A stretch of 64,000 nt of DNA from Sphingobacterium arenae. GTDB lineage: Bacteria; Bacteroidota; Bacteroidia; Sphingobacteriales; Sphingobacteriaceae. Positions 1-8,600 of the stretch are shown one piece after another (the first letter of the stretch is position 1; each line of letters starts with the position of its first letter). The position numbers and the translations under genes were made by a program. The stretch covers positions 186,001 to 250,000 of the forward strand of contig NZ_JACNYK010000002.1 of assembly GCF_014692505.1 (NCBI RefSeq). The letters are read 5' to 3'. A model generated the notes under the pieces. That model searched no databases, was not told where the DNA came from, and saw only the letters and a program-made list of their open reading frames with translations.

Positions 1-255
1 CCCTTCTTTATCCAATATCTTAATCCGGACGCCATAACGATGTATGACACGTAACTCTCTTTCTGCTTCGTCCACCTGTATATCCGATTTCCCTTTTTCA
101 ATGATAATCACCGCATGTGACGTGGAATCTATTATCGGTGAATTAGGAATTTCGAAATCGCGAAAAGAAATCGAAGGCAATCCACTCGTTTGGGCATAGG
201 TGTCGGATAAAAGCACTTGCAAAAACCAAACAAGGGCAAGGAGTCTATATATCAT
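1..255 (-). CDS. Exported DUF3857-type protein, N-terminal part only
   Basis: The complement read from 255 opens with ATG and stays open for 85 codons to the window edge, so the 3' part lies outside. Residues 1-21 form a typical signal peptide: hydrophobic, ending in TYA before a Gln. The following stretch, with SISFRDFEI, HAVIIIEKGKSDI and HRYGVRIKILDKEG, resembles the start of the large DUF3857/transglutaminase-like exported proteins common in Bacteroidota, whose function is unknown. That assignment rests on the general pattern of the first 85 residues only. The gene is followed leftwards by nothing visible; upstream is a short AT-rich spacer shared with the next gene, which runs the same way. 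Confidence 0.6.
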   Translation of the reverse strand, partial: MIYRLLALVWFLQVLLSDTYAQTSGLPSISFRDFEIPNSPIIDSTSHAVIIIEKGKSDIQVDEAERELRVIHRYGVRIKILDKEG

Positions 256-387
256 AATTAGGTATTTTTTTGTGAATATAACAAAAAAATACCTTTAACA
301 TAGCTGTACCATTTTTTTTCTAAGATACCCCTGCTATTTTAGTCGTTTTCAGCGCTTTTTAGTATATAAGCAATTGACGCTAAATTA

Positions 388-939
388 CTATCCACGATTT
401 TTCTTTACCCAATCTGCATAAGCATCAATCACCTGTTTGAAAAATCCTTGGCTCTTTTCTAAGACCTTCCCGTTTTCATCAAATAGTTCGTGAGCACTTC
501 CTATATATATCTCCGGTTGCTGCATTACGGGCATATTCAGAAACACCAAGGATTGACGTACCGTATGATTAGCAATAGAAGCGGCTAACGGACTTAAAGA
601 GGCACTTGCTACTGCAGACGGCTTACCATCCCAAACGCTTTGACCGTAAGGTCGAGACGCTACATCTAAGGCATTTTTTAACACACCGGAAATAGAACGA
701 TTGTATTCGGGTGTGAACAAAAATACACCGTCATACTTTTTAATCTTCTCTCGAAATGCCACCCATTCCGAGGGGGGATTATCGTTATCCAAGTCTTCGT
801 TATAATGTGGTAATTGTCCGATCTCTACAATTTCCATTTCCAAACTGTCGGGGGCTAACCTAATCAAGTTTTCAGCTACTTTCTTATTGAAAGAATCCTT
901 GCGAAGAGATCCTACTAGGGCTGCGATTTTGTATTTCAT
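388..939 (-). CDS. NAD(P)H-dependent FMN reductase (azoreductase/ChrR type)
   Basis: A 183-residue flavodoxin-fold protein of the NADPH-dependent FMN reductase family, which passes two electrons from NAD(P)H through bound FMN to quinones, azo dyes or similar acceptors in the cytoplasm. The phosphate-binding loop GSLRKDSFN is at residues 10-18, and the flavin-binding signature TPEYNRSISGVLKNALD is at 76-92. Length is normal for the family (about 180). The ATG start is directly preceded by an AT-rich spacer without a clear Shine-Dalgarno. Next to it, same strand, is a ring-cleaving dioxygenase of the type often found with quinone/azo reductases in mhq-like loci, so a role in quinone stress is plausible. 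The physiological substrate cannot be read from sequence. Confidence 0.9.
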   Translation of the reverse strand: MKYKIAALVGSLRKDSFNKKVAENLIRLAPDSLEMEIVEIGQLPHYNEDLDNDNPPSEWVAFREKIKKYDGVFLFTPEYNRSISGVLKNALDVASRPYGQSVWDGKPSAVASASLSPLAASIANHTVRQSLVFLNMPVMQQPEIYIGSAHELFDENGKVLEKSQGFFKQVIDAYADWVKKNRG

Positions 940-1084
940 AACTGTTCATTTATTTAACTCACATGAATTCATTTTTTATCCCATATAATTGGAACACATC
1001 ATATAAGAGGATCTGTACAACTTTTAATCCAAATTTATAAATTACAAACTAGGCAATGAAAAACCAAGATTACATAGCTAGCAC

Positions 1085-2017
1085 TTAGGATAGCTTTGGT
1101 AACACCTTCTCAATATCCAAACGTTTGTTTTCATATTGTTTTGGAAGCTTCAGATTACTCCCTAACTCTGCCAGCGGTTCATCAATATCAAATCCCGGAT
1201 TATCCGTCGCGAGTTCAAAAAGAACACCTCCCGGCTCTCTAAAATATAAGGAGAAGAAATAATCTCTATCTATTTTAGGCGTTACAATGAATCCAGCTGA
1301 CAATATTCTCTCTCGATACTCCATCAGCACGTTATCGTCCTTAACTCGGAAAGCAATATGGTGGTTTGTTCCTGCAGCATTATATCCTTGAGGGGTAGAC
1401 GGATCTTCAACAAGATCCACAAGATTTGCTGTATCTATCGCACTCGTCGCAAAGCGAAACCTATTATCCTCTTGCTTTTGTAGTTCGTATCCCAATATAC
1501 CTGTCAATACGTTCGATGTAGCTTCTGTTCTTCGCAATGTCAGCGTGACATTATGAAACCCTTTTAACCCTACATCTTTGTTAATATCTTCTGTCGTCCA
1601 TGCTTCGCGGTTATCGCTTGTATGGCCTTCGATAAATTGAAGTTGCAATCCGTCAGGATCTCGGAAAGAAATAAGTTTTTCTCCAAAAACACTGTATTCC
1701 TCATAAAGGATATCTTTCTTTTTCAGTCTTTCTTTCCAAAAATCCAATGCGCCGTGCGGAAGAGCATATCCGATATGAGTGGCCATCCCAGTCCCATTTC
1801 TACCCTGACGTATCCCTTCCCACGGAAAGAAGGTGAGAATCGTTCCCGGAGTTCCAGTTTCATTACCAAAATAAAAATGATAAGTTCCCGGATCATCAAA
1901 ATTCACTGTCTTTTTTACCAGACGTAGTCCTAACACCTTTGTATAGAAATCCAGATTTTGTTGCGCGTCGTTGGCGATTGCGGTTATGTGGTGCAACCCT
2001 AATATGTTGTTTTTCAT
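1085..2017 (-). CDS. Ring-cleaving dioxygenase, MhqO/LinE-like (VOC superfamily)
   Basis: A 310-residue protein with two vicinal-oxygen-chelate domains in tandem. Candidate metal ligands are His10 (in LHHITAI), His155 (GFHNVTL), His220 (NHHIAF) and Glu268 (LFELAT). Proteins of this type (MhqO, MhqA, LinE group) are Fe(II)-dependent hydroquinone-type dioxygenases or close relatives that open substituted aromatic rings. Start is the ATG at 2017, giving the family's usual N-terminus. The 3' neighbour is the FMN reductase, 145 bp away on the same strand. In Bacillus, mhq genes combine exactly such a dioxygenase and a quinone/azoreductase under a quinone-sensing regulator, and the pairing here suggests a similar detoxification role. 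No MhqR-like regulator is next to it. Confidence 0.85.
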   Translation of the reverse strand: MKNNILGLHHITAIANDAQQNLDFYTKVLGLRLVKKTVNFDDPGTYHFYFGNETGTPGTILTFFPWEGIRQGRNGTGMATHIGYALPHGALDFWKERLKKKDILYEEYSVFGEKLISFRDPDGLQLQFIEGHTSDNREAWTTEDINKDVGLKGFHNVTLTLRRTEATSNVLTGILGYELQKQEDNRFRFATSAIDTANLVDLVEDPSTPQGYNAAGTNHHIAFRVKDDNVLMEYRERILSAGFIVTPKIDRDYFFSLYFREPGGVLFELATDNPGFDIDEPLAELGSNLKLPKQYENKRLDIEKVLPKLS

Positions 2018-2224
2018 AACAATTACGATTTATTACATAACGAAGATACAGTTTGCTGAATTGAAAAAAATTGATCTAGGTTAAGAAGAAGGATTTTTGT
2101 TTATTTGTAGCGGTATCTGAGAATTTCCACCATAAGATATCCATAAATTGACAAGTTGAATTCAGCAAGTTTCGGGTTTTAAAAAAGCTCTTTTCTGCTG
2201 AGATTTGTTAAAAAAACAAGACGG

Positions 2225-3076
2225 ATGAACGCACAACAAGAACTTGATTATAACAGAATTGCTGAGGCAATTGAATACATCAGAAATAACTTCAAAGCAC
2301 AACCTACGCTTGATCAAATCGCTGATAATGTTCATTTAAGTCCTTTTCACTTTCAACGATTGTTTAGTGAGTGGGCAGGAACAACACCTAAAAAGTTCCT
2401 TCAATATATCAGCATTGGACACGCTAAAACATTATTGAAGGATAAACAAGCAACTCTTTTTGACGCGGCTTTTGAAACTGGACTTTCAGGGACAGGGCGA
2501 CTACACGATTTATTTGTTAAAATTGAGGGAATGACTCCAGCCGAATATAAACATGGTGGAAAAAGTCTTATTATTAATTACCGCTTTGCGAATAGTCCCT
2601 TTGGAAACCTCATTGTCGCCTCTACCTCTAAAGGGGTTTGCTATATGGCATTTTACGTCGATAAAACCAATGCAATCATTGATTTAAAGGGAAAATTCCC
2701 GAACGCAGAATTTCAACAAAAATCGGACTCCATACAGCAAAATGCGTTGTCTATTTTTCAAAATGATTGGAGCAAACTCGGAGACATAAAATTACATTTG
2801 AAAGGGACAGACTTTCAATTGAAAGTTTGGGAAACACTTTTGAAAATTCCAATGGGACGACTTTCTTCCTACGGGAACATAGCGGAACAACTTGGCAATC
2901 CAAATGCATCAAGAGCGGTGGGTACAGCCATTGGAAGTAACCCTGTTGCTTTTCTAATTCCCTGTCACCGGGTAATCCAATCATCGGGTAATACAGGCGG
3001 TTATATGTGGGGGAGCACAAGAAAAACGGCAATCATCGGTTGGGAAATTGCAAAAACGAAAATGATCGAAGAATGA
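2225..3076 (+). CDS. AraC-type regulator fused to O6-methylguanine-DNA methyltransferase
   Basis: A 283-residue fusion. Residues about 8-110 form an AraC-type double helix-turn-helix (LDQIADNVHLSPFHFQRLF and the GMTPAEYK end). Residues about 125-283 form the methyltransferase domain with the active-site motif PCHRV, where Cys257 would accept the alkyl group from O6-methylguanine or O4-methylthymine. The N-terminal Zn/Cys phosphotriester-sensing domain of E. coli Ada is absent, so this matches the shorter Ada-like arrangement found in many bacteria. Whether it still activates transcription on alkylation is unclear. The next gene, an AlkB homologue, overlaps by ATGA at 3073-3076, which implies translational coupling and a two-gene alkylation-repair operon. 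Confidence 0.92.
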   Translation: MNAQQELDYNRIAEAIEYIRNNFKAQPTLDQIADNVHLSPFHFQRLFSEWAGTTPKKFLQYISIGHAKTLLKDKQATLFDAAFETGLSGTGRLHDLFVKIEGMTPAEYKHGGKSLIINYRFANSPFGNLIVASTSKGVCYMAFYVDKTNAIIDLKGKFPNAEFQQKSDSIQQNALSIFQNDWSKLGDIKLHLKGTDFQLKVWETLLKIPMGRLSSYGNIAEQLGNPNASRAVGTAIGSNPVAFLIPCHRVIQSSGNTGGYMWGSTRKTAIIGWEIAKTKMIEE

Positions 3077-3681
3077 AGCTATTTGACGAATTCATTGATA
3101 GAAAAAAAAATTGGCTGCCCCACGATGGGACAGTAAATTATTACGGGAAGCTATTCAATCAAAAGGAGGCCGACGGTTATTTAGAAAAATTACTAAAGAC
3201 AATTGATTGGCAGCATGATGAAGCAATTATCTTCGGAAAGAAAATTATTACCAAGCGAAAAGTGGCCTGGTATGGTGAAAGACCTTTCGAATACACCTAT
3301 TCCAATATAACCAAATTAGCATTGCCCTGGACAACCGAAATTTTGGAGCTCAAAAAAATAGTAGAAAATGAAACAAAAGAAACGTTTAATTCCTGTTTGC
3401 TTAACCTTTATCACAATGGAAATGAAGGTATGGCTTGGCATAGTGACGGCGAAACGGATTTGAAAAAAAATGGTGCTATCGGCTCATTGAGCTTCGGTGC
3501 CGAACGTAAATTTGCATTTAAACACAAAAAAACCGGGGAGAAGATTGAACTCATTTTAGAGCACGGCAGTCTATTGGTAATGAAAGATACCACGCAGAAC
3601 CACTGGTTTCATAGGCTTCCTCCTACTAAAAAAGTAATAACACCAAGAATAAATCTGACGTTCCGAACAATAGTCGAATAA
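3073..3681 (+). CDS. AlkB-like 2-oxoglutarate/Fe(II) DNA dealkylase
   Basis: A 202-residue dioxygenase from the ATG that overlaps the stop of the upstream gene (ATGA); a longer reading frame starts at 3007 but would run inside the methyltransferase gene. The double-stranded beta-helix residues are present: HxD at His123 and Asp125 (AWHSDGE), distal His180 (HWFHRLP), and the 2-oxoglutarate arginines Arg192 and Arg198 (PRINLTFR). The family oxidatively removes methyl groups from 1-methyladenine and 3-methylcytosine. The sequence resembles the ALKBH2/ALKBH3-like bacterial branch in length and in the NLYHNGNEGMAWHSD region. Co-expression with the MGMT fusion makes an alkylation-repair role very likely. 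It ends about 40 bp before a bidirectional terminator. Confidence 0.92.
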   Translation: MKLFDEFIDRKKNWLPHDGTVNYYGKLFNQKEADGYLEKLLKTIDWQHDEAIIFGKKIITKRKVAWYGERPFEYTYSNITKLALPWTTEILELKKIVENETKETFNSCLLNLYHNGNEGMAWHSDGETDLKKNGAIGSLSFGAERKFAFKHKKTGEKIELILEHGSLLVMKDTTQNHWFHRLPPTKKVITPRINLTFRTIVE

Positions 3682-3724
3682 TCCGAATCTTGATCCTTCT
3701 TCCAGAACCGCCCCCTCACAACGC

Positions 3725-3757
3725 AAAAAATCCCTCATCTCTCAATGAAGGATTTTT
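3725..3757 (+). terminator. Bidirectional terminator after the alkB-like gene
   Basis: AAAAAATCC and GGATTTTT pair around a central CTCAT/ATGAA extension, with T-runs on both strands. It can stop alkB transcription on the plus strand. It is identical, as part of a 56-bp copy, to the terminator directly behind tRNA-Ser at 4007-4039. Confidence 0.7.
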
Positions 3758-3759
3758 CT

Positions 3760-3862
3760 GCGGAGAGTGAGGGATTGGTTTAGCCCCACTACCCCAAGCT
3801 CAACCCTAAACCTCCTTCGGATCGAACCCCAGCCAACCCTTCTGGTTCTCATTCCTAAACGC
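3760..3862 (-). repeat. 103-bp direct repeat carrying the tRNA-Ser 3' end, copy A
   Basis: This 103-bp segment recurs at 3904-4006 with only two differences. Its first 17 bases on the plus strand are identical to the 3' acceptor and T-arm end of the adjacent tRNA-Ser gene (4042-4058). Read on the minus strand it ends in a pseudo tRNA 3' end, and it contains GGGGTTCGATCC, which looks like a T-arm. It codes for nothing convincing. Confidence 0.85.
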
Positions 3863-3869
3863 TATAAAA

Positions 3870-3900
3870 GTAAAAGTCCATCTTTTGGATGGACTTTTAC
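3870..3900 (-). terminator. Hairpin terminator inside the tRNA-Ser repeat cluster
   Basis: A perfect 13-bp stem, GTAAAAGTCCATC and GATGGACTTTTAC, with a five-base loop. Read on the minus strand it follows repeat copy B just as the tRNA-Ser terminator follows the tRNA gene. Its sequence is unrelated to the terminators at 3725 and 4007, although its position in the repeat is the same. Confidence 0.65.
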
Positions 3901-3903
3901 CTC

Positions 3904-4006
3904 GCGGAGAGTGAGGGATTGGTTTAACCCCACTACCCCAAGCTCAACCCTAAACCTCCTTCGGATCGAACCCCAGCCAACCCTTCTGGTTCTCATCCCT
4001 AAACGC
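3904..4006 (-). repeat. 103-bp direct repeat carrying the tRNA-Ser 3' end, copy B
   Basis: Second copy of the 103-bp repeat, 144 bp from copy A and differing at two positions. It lies directly downstream of the tRNA-Ser gene and its terminator in the direction of tRNA transcription. The two copies, the intervening hairpin and the 56-bp duplicated terminator block (3721-3776 and 4003-4058) make up nearly the whole spacer between alkB and tRNA-Ser. Confidence 0.85.
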
Positions 4007-4039
4007 AAAAAATCCCTCATCTCTCAATGAAGGATTTTT
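4007..4039 (-). terminator. Terminator of tRNA-Ser
   Basis: On the minus strand the hairpin AAAAATCC...GGATTTTTT follows the tRNA 3' end by three bases and ends in a T-run. It is the same sequence as 3725-3757. Confidence 0.75.
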
Positions 4040-4042
4040 CTG

Positions 4043-4127
4043 CGGAGAGTGAGGGATTCGAACCCCCGAACCTGTGACAGTTAACGGTTTTCAAGACCGC
4101 CGCATTCGACCACTCTGCCAACTCTCC
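4043..4127 (-). tRNA. tRNA-Ser, anticodon UGA
   Basis: The complement folds as a class II tRNA of 85 nt: acceptor stem GGAGAGT/ACTCTCC, anticodon loop CTTGAAA with TGA at 4091-4093, a long variable arm (TAACTGTCACAGGTTC region), and a T-arm with GGTTCGAATCCC. The long variable arm and anticodon identify serine. The discriminator base is G at 4043, and CCA is not encoded. The 3' end of this gene is duplicated twice downstream. Confidence 0.96.
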
Positions 4128-4131
4128 GCGA

Positions 4132-4161
4132 CAAAAGTACAAATTTTCTCTTTCATGCAAA
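4132..4161 (-). promoter_or_regulatory. Promoter of tRNA-Ser
   Basis: On the minus strand TTTG (4161-4158) is followed after 18 nt by TACTTTTG (4139-4132), an exact match to the Bacteroidota -7 element TAnnTTTG. The element ends only four bases before the mature tRNA 5' end at 4127, so the transcript would have almost no leader. Confidence 0.75.
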
Positions 4162-4292
4162 AGTTTATTTCAAATTTCTAATATATCCAGAAAGGCGCTT
4201 TCAAAGCGGCAGAAAAACTACATGTAAAACACAAAATATATCTTTGATGTGCAAGTAGTTAGTTTAAAACTAATAAAAAGCAGTCGTTTTAT

Positions 4293-4324
4293 TTTGCAAA
4301 AACAAGCGTAATTGTCTACTTTTG
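4293..4324 (+). promoter_or_regulatory. Promoter of tRNA-Arg
   Basis: TTTG at 4293-4296, a 20-nt spacer and TACTTTTG at 4317-4324 match the Bacteroidota promoter consensus. The tRNA begins 15 nt downstream. Confidence 0.75.
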
Positions 4325-4339
4325 CTACTCCAAATGGAG

Positions 4340-4413
4340 GCGCCAATAGCTCAGCTGGATAGAGCAACGGTTTTCTAAACCGTCGGTCTCAGGTTCGAAT
4401 CCTGATTGGCGTA
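4340..4413 (+). tRNA. tRNA-Arg, anticodon UCU
   Basis: A 74-nt cloverleaf: acceptor GCGCCAA/TTGGCGT (with a G-U first pair), U8, D-arm GCTC...GAGC, anticodon stem ACGGT/ACCGT with loop TTTCTAA (anticodon 4374-4376, decoding AGA), T-arm TCAGG/CCTGA with TTCGAAT, and discriminator A. CCA is not encoded. It is expressed alone: a consensus promoter precedes it and a strong terminator follows within a few bases. Confidence 0.96.
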
Positions 4414-4415
4414 CT

Positions 4416-4451
4416 AAAAAAGCCGTTCTATTTATTTAGAGCGGCTTTTTT
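4416..4451 (+). terminator. Terminator of tRNA-Arg
   Basis: AAAAAAGCCG and CGGCTTTTTT pair (GCCGTTCT/AGAGCGGC with a mismatch) and end in a T-run two bases after the tRNA. The A-run on the other strand makes it usable for the convergent reductase gene as well. Confidence 0.85.
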
Positions 4452-4478
4452 GTTTTATTATTATCAGTTCTTATTGTG

Positions 4479-5522
4479 TTACATTACCTCGATTACCGTA
4501 CCTTCTTCCAATGGATGTGATACACAAATTAAACAACGACCATTTTCCACTTCCCGATCCGTTAACACCTCATTGTAATCCATACGCACCCGACCTGTGG
4601 TACACTGTGATATACAAGTACTGCACATTCCAGACTTGCACGAGTATGGTAGTTTGATTTTATGTTCCAATCCTACATCCAGTACTGTTTTATTATACGG
4701 AACAGTCAATTCATATTCTATTCCCTGAAAACGAAGTTTAATGTCATAGGAAGTCATATCCACAGGTTCCTCTTCTCTTTCGTCATCATCTTCCTCTTCT
4801 TCTGGGAAATAGAAGGTTTCCTTCGTTATACAGCTATCGGGAATTCCCATGCCCAACAGTGTAAACCGGACTAAGTCCATATAGAAAACAGGACCGCATG
4901 TAAAGAAAAGTGCCTCACCGTCCGACGGCATCTGTTCTCGTACAATACGAATAAGATATTCCCTATTTAAACGTGCGTGTAAAAGATTCTTAGAGCTTGA
5001 AAATATCCACTCAATCTCTAACCGATCAGGATATTTCTTTTGCCATTCCAACAGCTCTTCACGAAACACTGTACTTTCTACAGTCCTATTACTGTATATC
5101 AGCATCACCCTCGTTTTGTCTTCGCCCATAAGGGCTGTTTTCAAAATCGAATATAGCGGGGTTATTCCAACACCAGCAGCGAAAAGAAACAATGTGCACT
5201 TGCGGCCTCTTTGGGGTTCATAATAAAATAAACCCTGCGGTTCTAATACATCAATAATGTCACCTATCTTAATTTGATGATGCAAAAAACGAGATATTTC
5301 ACCATTATCAACACGTTTCACTGTTACGGCAAGCGGTTCATCTACATCAGGGGAGCTACTGAAGGAGTAAGATCGTCGTACTTCTCGTTCGCCAAAGGTA
5401 AAAGAGACAGTCAGAAATTGTCCCGCTTTGGGTTTTGGATAATGACCAGATAAATCTTTAAATATTAGCGTAACGGTATCATTTGGTTGATATATAACGT
5501 TTGAAATTTCAAATTTGTACAT
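4479..5522 (-). CDS. Ferredoxin-NADP reductase/PaaE-like iron-sulfur flavoprotein
   Basis: A 347-residue three-domain electron-transfer protein. The FAD domain comes first, with the RSYSFSSS motif at residues 50-57. An NAD(P)-binding domain follows (FAAGVGITPLYSIL, then FFTCGPVFYMDLV). Last is a plant-type 2Fe-2S ferredoxin domain with cysteines 295, 300, 303 and 330. This is the layout of PaaE and of other class IA oxygenase reductases, which pass electrons from NAD(P)H to a partner oxygenase or haem protein. No paa oxygenase genes are nearby, so the partner is unknown. A run of Glu/Asp residues (about 238-254) links the last two domains and is longer than the usual linker. The gene stands alone, between the tRNA-Arg terminator and the infB terminator. 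Confidence 0.88.
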   Translation of the reverse strand: MYKFEISNVIYQPNDTVTLIFKDLSGHYPKPKAGQFLTVSFTFGEREVRRSYSFSSSPDVDEPLAVTVKRVDNGEISRFLHHQIKIGDIIDVLEPQGLFYYEPQRGRKCTLFLFAAGVGITPLYSILKTALMGEDKTRVMLIYSNRTVESTVFREELLEWQKKYPDRLEIEWIFSSSKNLLHARLNREYLIRIVREQMPSDGEALFFTCGPVFYMDLVRFTLLGMGIPDSCITKETFYFPEEEEDDDEREEEPVDMTSYDIKLRFQGIEYELTVPYNKTVLDVGLEHKIKLPYSCKSGMCSTCISQCTTGRVRMDYNEVLTDREVENGRCLICVSHPLEEGTVIEVM

Positions 5523-5580
5523 GCTATAAAAGTAGCTTAATTATTGAAATTAGTCAAATAGATAGCATCTATAGGACATA

Positions 5581-5612
5581 AAAAATCCCAACTGGAAAGC
5601 CTGTTGGGATTA
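5581..5612 (-). terminator. Terminator of the rimP-nusA-infB operon
   Basis: On the minus strand ATCCCAAC...GTTGGGAT forms an 8-bp stem followed by TTTTTT, about 20 bases after the infB stop. Confidence 0.85.
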
Positions 5613-5632
5613 TATTTATCAATACGTATCTG

Positions 5633-8600
5633 TTAAAGCTTACGCTTAACTTCTACTTGCTCATAGGCTTCTACGATATCTCCCACTTCTATATCATTGA
5701 AGCGATCGATATTCAAACCACATTCGTATCCTTGTGCCACTTCTTTGACATCGTCTTTAAAGCGTTTCAATGAGGCTAACTTACCCGTATGAATAACCAC
5801 GCCGTCACGGATAACGCGAATATCATTGTTCCGGTTGATTTTACCTTCACGGACCATACATCCAGCAATGGTACCAACTTTCGAGATTTTGAATGTTTCT
5901 CGAATTTCAACCTCAGCGACAATTTTCTCTTCATACTTCGGTGCTAACATGCCTTCCATCGCCGATTTCAACTCTTCAATGGCATCATAAATAATAGAAT
6001 ACAATCGAATGTCAATTTGCTCATGTTCCGCGAGCTTTTTAGCACCTTGTGTCGGACGTACTTGGAAACCAATGATAATAGCGTCTGAAGCAGATGCTAA
6101 AAGTACATCGGATTCTGAAATTGCTCCCACAGATTTATGGATAATATTGACTTGAATCTCGGCTGTAGACAATTTGAGTAAGGAGTCAGACAACGCTTCA
6201 ATCGAACCGTCCACGTCACCTTTAACGATAATATTCAATTCTTTAAAGTTACCGATAGCTAAACGACGACCGATTTCATCGAGCGTAATGTGCTTAGTAG
6301 CGCGCATACCTTGCTCACGTTGCAATTGTAGACGTTTATTCGCTACTTGCCGCGCTTCTGATTCGCTTTCCATAACATATAGCTTGTCCCCCGCAGTAGG
6401 TGCTCCGGCCATACCCAAGATCTGTACCGGTACGGAAGGCCCTGCCTCTTTCACGCGTTCACCACGTTCATTTGTCAAGGCTTTTACCTTACCTGAATGC
6501 GAACCAGCAAGAATAGGGTCTCCTACACGTAATGTACCCGCTTGTATCAATACTGTCGTAACAATACCCCTGCCTTTATCTAACGCAGATTCAATCACCG
6601 AGCCAACCGCACGTTTCTTAGGGTCTGCTTTTAATTCCAGCATTTCTGATTCCAAAACAACCTTCTCCAATAACAAATCGACATTCTCTCCGGTTTTGGC
6701 AGATATTTCTTGAGCTTGGTATTTACCACCCCAGTCTTCCACTAGAATATTCATACCCGATAATTGCTCGCGTATCCTATCCGCGTTAGCACCTGGTTTG
6801 TCCACCTTAGTAAAAGCAAAAACGATGGGAACTCCGGCTGCCTGTGCATGGTTGATAGCCTCTTTGGTTTGTGGCATGACGGCATCATCAGCAGCGATAA
6901 CGATAATCACAATATCCGTCACTTTCGCACCGCGTGCACGCATCGCTGTAAACGCCTCGTGCCCCGGAGTATCTAAAAATGTAATTTTGCGATCATCTTC
7001 CAGTTTCACCGCGTAAGCTCCAATATGCTGCGTAATACCACCAGCTTCACCTTTTGTTACATTAGCCTTACGGATATAATCTAATAGCGATGTTTTACCG
7101 TGATCAACGTGTCCCATGACAGTTACAATTGGGGCACGAGAAATTAAGTTGGCTTCATTATCCGGTTCCTCAAGTTCAGTAATTTCCTCATCTTCTGGCT
7201 TAATAAACTCTACTTGGTAACCAAATTCTTCCGCTACAATCGCCAAAGTTTCCGCATCCAAACGTTGGTTGATGGACACGAACATACCCAAGCTCATACA
7301 GGTCGATATAACTTGTGTAACTTGCACATCCATTAAGTTCGCCAACTCATTTGCGGTTACGAACTCCGTAACACGTAAAATTTTGGATTGTGCTGCTTCC
7401 TCCATAGCTGCTTCTTCAGCAGAAAGCGCTATATCGTCGCGTTTCTGGCGACGTAGTTTAGCACGTTGCGCAAATTTACCAGACTTACCGGCGCCACTTA
7501 GGCGAGCCAGCGTAGCCTTAATTTGGTCTTGGATTTCTTTTTCTGAAGGTTCTTCTTTAGGCGCTTCTTGATGACGTCCTTTTCCGCGATGATCGTGACG
7601 TCCCTTGCCATGCCCGTGCTGTTGGTTACCTTGCCCCTGTTTATAACCACCCGTCTGCTGTCCGCCTCCTTTATTGAAGCCCCCTCCTCCGCTACGATTA
7701 GTATTTCCTTCACCCGGACCTCTTTGCCCTGTTACTGCATTAGGATTGACGGGGGCGGTTTTATTCGAACGTTTGCGTTTGCGCTTGTTGTCATTGATAT
7801 GTGACGGACCTGAGGAAGACGCCACAGGTTTACGCTCCACCGGAAGTTGAATTTTTCCAACTACTTTAGGCCCGCTTAGGGTTTCCGAACGAGCACGTAT
7901 CACATCGCTCTGGGGTCTTTCAGACACAGCAGGTTTTTGCTCTTCCGTTACCGGAGGTTTAATTTCTTCAGTTTCTTTATTCATGTTAGCCGCAGGCTCT
8001 GCTTTTATTTCTTGTTTTTGCTCTTCTTTTGATCGCAGATCCTTTGTATCTTCTTTCTTAGGTTTCACTTCCTGTTGAGGTATTTCCTTTTTGGGCTGTT
8101 CTACTACAGGTTTGCTTTCCTCTTTCTTCACTTCCTGCTCAGCAGGCTGAACTTCTGGTTCCGCTGTCTTAAGAGATGTTTCTTGCACTACATCTTCCTT
8201 TTCCGATGCTTTCTTAGATTTACCCCGTTTTAGGCTGTCCAAATCAATCTTTCCAACCACCTTTAATGGACTGCTAGCAACCTCTTCTTTTTCCTGCGCT
8301 GCAGGCTCCTCCTCAACGGGCTTCGTGGACTCAGACACTGGTGCTGAGCTTGACTCCTTAATCAGAACTTCCTTAGACGTTATATTATCTTCTTCTTGAA
8401 TATCATCTCTAGATTCCGTAGGATTTGCTCCACTTGGTCCAGCAGCAGACTCATCGCGACGAATTTTACCGATGATAATTTGTTTGGCTTCGTCTTTTAC
8501 GATTTTATCTCCTTGAAATTCTTTTAGAAGGACAGTGTACATATCTGGAGACAACTTAGTGCTAGGCTTGGATTCTACATCAAAACCTTTTTTTACCAAG

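Noticed and set aside
3767..4030. An 87-codon open frame on the plus strand with an internal repeat
   Set aside because: It lies wholly within the tRNA-Ser derived direct repeats and terminators; the internal repeat is that of the DNA, and there is no protein-like content.
3721..4127. att site of an integrated element at tRNA-Ser
   Set aside because: The copied 3' end would fit attL/attR, but the copies are only 144 bp apart and there is no integrase or cargo between them or nearby.
6174..6713. 179-codon open frame antisense to infB
   Set aside because: A shadow of the conserved C-terminal half of IF-2.
7498..7713. 71-codon frame on the same strand inside infB, possible frameshift
   Set aside because: The main IF-2 frame is uninterrupted here; this is the alternate frame of the repetitive linker.
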